A stretch of 6,412 bases of DNA from the NCBI GenBank assembly GCA_001801485.1, contig MGXV01000034.1, positions 1-6,412 on the forward strand, read 5' to 3'. Position numbers and translations under genes: made by a program. Each line of letters opens with the position of its first letter. Position 1 is the first letter of the stretch. This DNA is from Gammaproteobacteria bacterium RIFCSPHIGHO2_12_FULL_37_14 (GTDB lineage Bacteria; Pseudomonadota; Gammaproteobacteria; DSM-16500). The notes beneath the pieces were generated by a model that was not told the origin of the DNA, did no database searches, and saw only the letters and a list, made by a program, of their open reading frames with translations. Shown piece by piece: positions 6,042 through 6,412 of the stretch.

Positions 6042-6412
6042 TTATTTTTCTACAAACATAGTAAACTCTAAACTGACCCTTGTTTTATTTGCATTATTCG
6101 GCGCACCACCATGCAATAACCAATCATGAAACATGATAGCATCACCGGGTTTCGTATATACCAATTCGATGGGTAGTTTAGATACATCTTCATCAATAAC
6201 TGGTTTTATAATTCCATGTCTCAGCTCACTATGATATTTCCATTCCTTCAAATGAGATCCTGAAACAATTTGCAAACCATTCTTACCGGGTTCACAATAT
6301 AAGGCAATCCAAATCTTCACTCGTTTCCTATTAGGTGGTGTGATACCGTGCCCTAATTTCCAAAACCAAGCGTCTGCGTGCAGGGGTCCCATATCTCCTT
6401 TCTCATTAGGCC
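6042..6412 (-). CDS. PhyH-family Fe(II)/2-oxoglutarate dioxygenase (3' part)
   Basis: The open frame continues to the high-coordinate edge, so only the C-terminal 122 residues are visible. Family members are usually 250-300 residues, so the ATG at 6392 is internal and not the start, although an AAAGGAG lies just 2 nt before it. Counting from that Met, the iron-binding HxD is His5/Asp7 in PLHADAWFW, the distal iron ligand is His94 in FHDWLLHGGAPN, and Arg105 in NKTRVSLEF should hold 2-oxoglutarate. The facial triad is therefore complete. Family enzymes hydroxylate small metabolites and are common in natural-product and polysaccharide clusters. Here the likely substrate is a sugar intermediate or its acyl group (inference). 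The gene ends 89 nt before the first SDR start, the only sizeable gap in the window. Confidence 0.9.
   Translation of the reverse strand, partial: PNEKGDMGPLHADAWFWKLGHGITPPNRKRVKIWIALYCEPGKNGLQIVSGSHLKEWKYHSELRHGIIKPVIDEDVSKLPIELVYTKPGDAIMFHDWLLHGGAPNNANKTRVSLEFTMFVEK

Noticed and set aside
6042..6392. ATG at 6392 as the start of a short complete oxygenase
   Set aside because: The frame is open to the window edge, the AAAGGAG is only 2 nt from the ATG, and the HxD iron motif would sit at residues 5-7, leaving out the N-terminal half of the fold.
1..6412. tRNA or rRNA genes, CRISPR array, insertion sequence ends, riboswitch, terminator
   Set aside because: Almost every base is coding on the minus strand; I saw no regularly spaced repeats, inverted-repeat ends, cloverleaf or hairpin followed by a T run in the single 89 nt gap.

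Overview
The window is a compact, AT-rich bacterial gene block in which every gene reads on the minus strand, so transcription runs from high to low coordinates. The content is that of a surface-polysaccharide (O-antigen, capsule or glycan) sugar-biosynthesis cluster. No ribosomal or housekeeping marker is present, so the host cannot be fixed. AT-rich DNA, good Shine-Dalgarno sites and the cluster type would suit a Gram-negative bacterium. A gammaproteobacterium of the Legionella/Coxiella kind is a guess only.

Layout in transcription order: the 3' part of a phytanoyl-CoA-dioxygenase-type (PhyH) Fe(II)/2-oxoglutarate oxygenase (6042-6412, cut by the window edge); a short gap holding a 21-residue mini-ORF (5956-6021); an extended SDR NAD-dependent epimerase/dehydratase with an intact active site (5011-5952, GTG start); a second extended SDR with an altered active site (4028-5014); two tandem paralogous DegT/DnrJ/EryC1/StrS PLP aminotransferases (2868-4013 and 1747-2871); a class I SAM methyltransferase (1098-1757); a thiamine-diphosphate E1 alpha subunit (103-1101, or to 1113 from a TTG start); and the first 38 codons of the matching E1 beta subunit (1-115). 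Junctions are ATGA overlaps, overlaps of 11 to 16 nt, or gaps of at most 14 nt. The exception is the 89 nt gap after the oxygenase gene. No internal terminator or promoter is evident, so the block looks like one translationally coupled operon that continues past both edges.

The likely joint job is to build an unusual nucleotide-activated sugar. The SDRs would oxidise, reduce or epimerise the sugar, and the aminotransferases would install one or two amino groups. The E1 alpha/beta pair would decarboxylate a 2-oxo acid and pass the activated acyl or hydroxyalkyl unit to a sugar intermediate. The methyltransferase and the PhyH oxygenase would decorate the product. The pairing of an E1 alpha/beta dehydrogenase, with no E2 or E3 in view, with sugar-modifying enzymes is the most interesting feature. 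Individual families are recognised with good confidence, but the final product and the substrate of every enzyme here are inferred, not known.
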